From an uncultured beta proteobacterium (GTDB lineage Bacteria; Pseudomonadota; Gammaproteobacteria; Burkholderiales; Rhodocyclaceae), in NCBI GenBank assembly GCA_903959855.1, contig CAJBYR010000108.1, forward strand, positions 1-54,560: a DNA stretch of 54,560 nucleotides, read 5' to 3'. Positions within the stretch are counted from its first letter, which is position 1. The number at the start of each line of letters is the position of its first letter. Below are positions 50,876 to 54,560 of this stretch, one piece after another. The translations under genes were made by a program, and so were the position numbers. The notes under the pieces were generated by a model that saw only the letters and a program-made list of their open reading frames with translations, did no database searches and was not told where the DNA came from.

Positions 50876-51451
50876 GTGCGCCTGCGCGTTCATCGCACCG
50901 ATGGCAAGACCGGCCAGTATTCGCAGAAAGACCCGCCGCGCGCCGCCATGCTTGCCAAGCGTTTCAATCCGGCAACGCTGTTCAATTCCGGGCCGATCGT
51001 AATTGGCATGCACAATCCTTTCAGCATCCTCAATGCCGACGAGATCTGCTGGATCGAGGTCGAAACCGACCTGATGCTGCCGAAGGCCCTGCCGAATAAT
51101 GTCGACCGCCTGCACCGCCTTTCCGGGCGCAAGGAGTATGAAACCCTGCTGGCCCAGCAATGGCCGGGCTGGATGAAGTTTCGCAAAGGCAAGAAGGGCG
51201 ATCCGCTGGAGGCCTTGCTGGAGCTTTCATTGCGCAGCGGAGAGTCGCTCTTCCTCCATGTCGTCGGCACGGTCGGCGAAACCAATCTGGTGCAGGAAAT
51301 CTTCGGCGTACCGGCAATCAGCGCCGGCATCGACACGGCCGGAATCGTCTATATCAATCCCAAGTCCATTGTTCGCGCCCGGGTTTATCACAGCCGTGAC
51401 CAGATCGCTTTTCGCAATGGATTCTGGATGGCGGAGGCAGACGACATCTGA
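50876..51451 (+). CDS. conserved hypothetical protein
   Basis: 191 residues from GTG 50876, supported by CTGGAGAAACGCACC upstream; the ATG at 50846 lacks a binding site. Soluble. N-terminal RLRVHRTDGKTGQYSQKDP, then LFNSGPIVIGMHNPFSILNADEICWIEVET, and a Lys-rich central segment FRKGKKGDP. No motif recognised. Convergent with the SH3 gene. Confidence 0.55.
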   Translation: MRLRVHRTDGKTGQYSQKDPPRAAMLAKRFNPATLFNSGPIVIGMHNPFSILNADEICWIEVETDLMLPKALPNNVDRLHRLSGRKEYETLLAQQWPGWMKFRKGKKGDPLEALLELSLRSGESLFLHVVGTVGETNLVQEIFGVPAISAGIDTAGIVYINPKSIVRARVYHSRDQIAFRNGFWMAEADDI

Positions 51452-51477
51452 GCGCGCTACAGCCCGGCGGCCAAACT

Positions 51478-51502
51478 CGCCGTGCCGCCGGCGCCGACTT
51501 TC
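51478..51502 (-). repeat. REP-like repeat copy 5
   Basis: CGCCGTGCCGCCGGCGCCGACTTTC, reverse complement of the consensus with two changes. Lies in the gap between convergent genes and its right end reaches the stop region of the SH3 gene. Confidence 0.55.
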
Positions 51503-52484
51503 AGCCTCCGCTAATCAGCACGTCAGGAATATCGTAGTGTTCGTCGGAGCCGAAACCGACGCGGTTGACCTCACCCGTGCGCTGAGTGTTCATCGGGTCG
51601 GGCGAATCCGACGCCACCGGCGCACCCTTGTCGAACAATATGCGCCGCGGTGTTCCATTGCGACTGCGCACTTCGACGGTCGCCGCGCGATCGCCCACAT
51701 AGCGTGTGACAAAAGCTTCGCAGGTTTCCGGCACGGTTTTCAGGAAGGGCACGCAGGCGATACTTGCCGAGGCGTGGAAAGGCGTGCCGCGGATCAGCGC
51801 ATCCTGTGCCGCCGGTATCGGTGTCAACGCCATGCCGGTCAGTGCAAGCTTCAAGCTGAAATCGCTGCGCTCGTTGCGGCGGGCCGCCGCACGCATCAGG
51901 TAAATGCGAACTACGTAATCACCGTCAGCGGGCAGTATGGTCTGGTAGCTGGCGTTTTCGCCGGCACGCATGGCCAGTTCGGAGCGGGGCGGCAGCAGGT
52001 TGAAGGCGGCCTGCGGATGACGCGCCGACAGCGCCAGCGATAGCGTCTGCCCGGCACGGCCATGCACCACGTGGTCGACACCATCGCGGCCCTTGAGTTG
52101 CCCCTTCAGCGTGGTCTCGCCGCACGCCGCCTCGGCCAGGTGCTTGCCGACCACCCAGCCGCTGCGGCCCCCGTAGTCGACCTTGCACCAGCGCGGATTG
52201 GCACGCAGGCGTTGCTCCCGCTCGGTCACCGACAGGGTGGAGAACTCCTCGAAACTCAGCCCTCCCTGGCAACCCTGACTGCGCAGGCATCCGGCATCGG
52301 CCGGAATCCGGGCAAGCCTCGCGGCATCCGCGCGCGGTTCGGTCCGCAGGGTCAGAGTACTACCGGCCGCAACGCCCGTAACGCGAAAATGATCCGGGCC
52401 GGCGGCCTCGGCGCTTGCCGCTGAGCTTGCCGTCAGCAGGATCGCCAGCAAAGCCGGCCGCACGACATGGCCCACATCAAGCAT
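51501..52484 (-). CDS. secreted SH3-domain protein of unknown function
   Basis: 327 residues from ATG 52484 (a GTG at 52496 directly after the upstream stop is an alternative). Signal peptide VVRPALLAILLTASSAASAEA. SH3_3 domain near the N-terminus: GSTLTLRTEPRADAARLARIPADA then WCKVDYGGRSGWVVGKHL, with Cys residues in GCLRSQGCQGG and AACGE that look like disulfides. The second half is a beta-rich domain with DGDYVVRIYLMRAAARR that resembles pre-peptidase C-terminal-type domains. Downstream of and cotranscribed with the Sel1 protein. Confidence 0.68.
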   Translation of the reverse strand: MLDVGHVVRPALLAILLTASSAASAEAAGPDHFRVTGVAAGSTLTLRTEPRADAARLARIPADAGCLRSQGCQGGLSFEEFSTLSVTEREQRLRANPRWCKVDYGGRSGWVVGKHLAEAACGETTLKGQLKGRDGVDHVVHGRAGQTLSLALSARHPQAAFNLLPPRSELAMRAGENASYQTILPADGDYVVRIYLMRAAARRNERSDFSLKLALTGMALTPIPAAQDALIRGTPFHASASIACVPFLKTVPETCEAFVTRYVGDRAATVEVRSRNGTPRRILFDKGAPVASDSPDPMNTQRTGEVNRVGFGSDEHYDIPDVLISGG

Positions 52485-52496
52485 CCTGCATGACAC

Positions 52497-53153
52497 TCAA
52501 TAGTCGCGGTTCGACAAGCGCGGCGGCGGCTTGTAGCCGAGGCTGATGGCGCGGGTTTCAAAGTGCGCGGCATCGGCAACGCGTCCGTCGATGTTGTAAA
52601 GCTGGGCCATCTCCCAACTGGCGCCGGGATGCCCCAGCTCGGCGGCAAAATGCAACAGCTGCCTATGCCGTTGCTTGTTGGCGGGCACGCCGGACTTGCC
52701 ATCGGTAAAGGCGCGCGCGGCCAGATAGGCGCCATCCGCATCGCCACGCGCCGCGGCGAGAAGATTGGCGTTGAAGGCGTCATTGCCCCTGGTGGTTTCG
52801 AAGAAATCTCCGGTCAGGCCGACGTCGCGCTTGAGCATCGCCGCCCTGAAGGCGCCAGCCTCGAGCGCCTTTGCCTCGTCGCGCCGGGCGCTATCCGGGA
52901 AATCGTGCTGGAAGGTCTTGCATAACGCAACGATGCGGGTCGGCCTTCGCGTCGACTGGATCTCCTGCCAGCGCGCCGCTTCGCCCTGCTTGCTGCTTTT
53001 TGCGGCCGACGGCTGCCGCGCGCGTGATTGCGACGCTGTCGCCACGGGCCCGTTTGCCGAGGCACGCTCCGTCGGTGCCGCCAGCGCTACCGGATCCATC
53101 AACACCACGCCGCAAAAGACTGCGGATCCGGCCAGCATTCCTTGCATGTTCAT
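52497..53153 (-). CDS. secreted Sel1-like repeat protein
   Basis: 218 residues from ATG 53153, with GAGGAGACAG upstream on the minus strand. Signal peptide (MNMQGMLAGSAVFCGVVLMDPVALAAP). The C-terminal half shows Sel1-like or TPR-like helices: ANLLAAARGDADGAYLAARAFTDGKSGVP, LLHFAAELGHPGASWEMAQLYNIDG, and DAAHFETRAISLGY. Such repeats bind proteins. The central ARWQEIQSTRRPTRIVALCK is charged. Stop overlaps the SH3 start region, so the two probably act together in the periplasm. Confidence 0.72.
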   Translation of the reverse strand: MNMQGMLAGSAVFCGVVLMDPVALAAPTERASANGPVATASQSRARQPSAAKSSKQGEAARWQEIQSTRRPTRIVALCKTFQHDFPDSARRDEAKALEAGAFRAAMLKRDVGLTGDFFETTRGNDAFNANLLAAARGDADGAYLAARAFTDGKSGVPANKQRHRQLLHFAAELGHPGASWEMAQLYNIDGRVADAAHFETRAISLGYKPPPRLSNRDY

Positions 53154-53217
53154 TTTCTGTCTCCTCGGCGGATATGCGCCGCTCACCCGTTTTATTGGAT
53201 GTTAAAGCAAACCGGCA

Positions 53218-54384
53218 TCAGGCTTTCAACAACTCCTGGGCAATGATGATCTGCCGCACCTGCGTGGTGCCGGCGCCGATCTCGATCAGCTTGCCGGCGC
53301 GGTAGAGGCAGTTCACTTCGGTTTCCCACATGAAGCCGTTGCCGCCGTGGATCTGCACGGCGTGGTCGAGCACCAGCTTCAGCATGTTGCCGGCATGCAG
53401 TACGCAGGCCGCCGAACGCTTGTGGATCTCGCCGCGGCCGGCTTCGGGTGCGGCGGCTACTTCCTTGAGCAGCTGGTAGGAAAAGGCGCGCACCGATTCC
53501 AGCGCGGCGTACATGTCGGCCAGCATGCCCTGCACCAATTGGAAACCGGCGATGGGCTGGCCGAACTGCACGCGAGTGCGGGCGTAATCCAGCGAAAGGT
53601 CGAGCGCGCGCTGGGCCAGGGCGATGACATGGCCACTGAAGAACACGCGCTCGATATCCAGCCCGCTCATGACCACCTTGACGCCCTTGTCTTCGCTGCC
53701 GACCAGATTGGCGGCCGGCACGCGGCAATCGTCGAACAGCAGCTCGCCGGTGGGGCTGCCGCGCCAGCCCATCTTTTTCAGGCTTTGCGCCACCGAAAAC
53801 CCGGGCGTGCCTTTTTCCACGATGAAGGCCGAGATGCCATGCTGGCCGCGCTCCGGGCTGGTCTTGGCATACACCAGCAATACGTCGGCCACCGGCCCGT
53901 TGGTGATGAACATCTTGCGGCCGTTGAGCACGTAGTGCTCGCCCTCGCGTCGCGCCGTGGTCTTCATCGAACCCAGCGCGTCCGAGCCGGCACCAGGCTC
54001 GGTGAGGCCGAGCGCGCCGATGCCGGTGAGCAGCTTCGGCAGGATTCGCGCCTGCTGCTCGGCGTTGGCATTGCGCACGAGGTTGTTCACGCAGAGGTTT
54101 TCGCTGGCGCCCCAGCTCGCGCCCAGCATGTTGTTCCAGTAAGAGAGCGCCTCGCCGATGAAAAACTGCGACACCAGGTCGAGCCCCGGACCGCCCAGCG
54201 CCTCGGGCACCGTGGTGCCGAGCAGGCCGACTTCGGCCATGCGGCGGTATTCGTCAGCGGGAAACCAGTCATCGTCGTCCATCTTCCGCAGCAGCGGATG
54301 ATGGCGTTCGCGCGCATAACGCCAGGCCATGTCGTAGATCTGCTGGTGCTGTTCGCTGAACCCAAAATTGCGCAGTTCGGTCAT
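53218..54384 (-). CDS. acyl-CoA dehydrogenase, isovaleryl-CoA dehydrogenase-like
   Basis: 388 residues. FAD-dependent acyl-CoA dehydrogenase: LGLTEPGAGSDALGSMKTTA (FAD/substrate loop), YVLNGRKMFITNG, and the C-terminal IHGGNGFMWE. In place of the usual catalytic Glu of Tyr-Glu-Gly-Thr, the terminal loop reads EIGAGTTQVRQ as in isovaleryl-CoA dehydrogenase, whose catalytic Glu sits earlier in SGLDIERVFFSG; that Glu is present here. Probably oxidises branched or short acyl-CoA. Terminal gene before the right edge; the last 176 bases show nothing. Confidence 0.9.
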   Translation of the reverse strand: MTELRNFGFSEQHQQIYDMAWRYARERHHPLLRKMDDDDWFPADEYRRMAEVGLLGTTVPEALGGPGLDLVSQFFIGEALSYWNNMLGASWGASENLCVNNLVRNANAEQQARILPKLLTGIGALGLTEPGAGSDALGSMKTTARREGEHYVLNGRKMFITNGPVADVLLVYAKTSPERGQHGISAFIVEKGTPGFSVAQSLKKMGWRGSPTGELLFDDCRVPAANLVGSEDKGVKVVMSGLDIERVFFSGHVIALAQRALDLSLDYARTRVQFGQPIAGFQLVQGMLADMYAALESVRAFSYQLLKEVAAAPEAGRGEIHKRSAACVLHAGNMLKLVLDHAVQIHGGNGFMWETEVNCLYRAGKLIEIGAGTTQVRQIIIAQELLKA

Positions 54385-54560
54385 GTCTCCTCCATCGTGG
54401 TGCGAGTGTAGCGGAGGCTAGGACCGCGTCTGGCCCGGAGATTGCGGCGCAGTGTGCGCTTCTTCACGCTATTCGCGGCCTATCCGGCGGGCCAGCGTGC
54501 GCTAGTTCACGGTCCCTGCACGCAAAACACCGGATCATGCAGGCGCGGCGCCACTTGCAC
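54385..54560. other. end of window, no gene seen
   Basis: 176 bases upstream of the acyl-CoA dehydrogenase gene. CGCTAGTTCACG-type short repeats (GTGCGCTTCTTCACG and GTGCGCTAGTTCACG at about 54455 and 54499) are the only structure noticed; these may be part of a promoter or operator. Confidence 0.35.

Overview
The window looks like a chromosomal segment of a high-GC betaproteobacterium. The mixture of NtrB/NtrC next to glnA, AmpG, NadA, CoaX next to a biotin ligase without a repressor domain, YhhQ, a DUF4124 protein and c-heme sensor diguanylate cyclases would suit Rhodocyclales or Nitrosomonadales. No rRNA or core ribosomal gene is present to settle this. Most of the window is densely packed housekeeping DNA with short gaps and many 4-base stop/start overlaps.

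Layout. 1-2700: the end of an MliC-like lysozyme-inhibitor gene, a zinc-ribbon miniprotein, a hotdog thioesterase, a small conserved protein and ampG. 2721-5600 is the accessory region: a BrnT/BrnA toxin-antitoxin pair, the last quarter of an integron integrase, then gene cassettes on the plus strand (a second BrnT/BrnA pair, an orphan Fis-type HTH protein, and a TumE/TumA-type pair). The cassettes are separated by two attC-like hairpins and end at an apparent half attC. Local GC falls visibly here. 5616-7735: an M23 peptidase whose reading frame appears broken near its end, a VOC protein, a small conserved protein and a DUF1330 protein. 7827-17946: an MFS-MOSC-ROK kinase gene chain, two tandem c-heme diguanylate cyclases, an AsmA protein, and small secreted or cytosolic proteins.

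18248-27681: an Atm1-type ABC exporter, a glutamate/aspartate ABC importer (binding protein, two permeases, ATPase), PEP carboxylase and an exported FecR-domain protein. 27772-33422 (minus strand): tRNA-Gly(CCC), a clsB/ybhP-like pair, YhhQ, and an SH3 protein coupled to an SPFH protein. 33647-36447: a response regulator and histidine kinase, divergent from the SPFH operon. 36661-40738: an alpha/beta hydrolase, NadA, a rhodanese and a CDF metal exporter.

40729-45429 is the nitrogen-control region. Two NtrC-type sites and a sigma-54 promoter precede glnA, and ntrB-ntrC lie downstream, so the regulator and its classical target sit together. 45505-54384: a birA-coaX-MscS-M13 peptidase chain, secreted hypothetical proteins, and an isovaleryl-CoA-dehydrogenase-like acyl-CoA dehydrogenase.

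Most worth attention: (i) the integron remnant, whose three toxin-antitoxin modules each have a TTGACA promoter so close to the ATG that leaderless transcripts are expected, two with palindromes over the start region; (ii) a REP-like dispersed repeat built on GAAAGTCGGCGC(C/T)G, found mostly at gene ends; (iii) the paired c-heme diguanylate cyclases; (iv) the glnA control region, whose upstream NtrC site overlaps the stop codon of the preceding gene. All family names come from reading translated motifs by eye; no database search was run.
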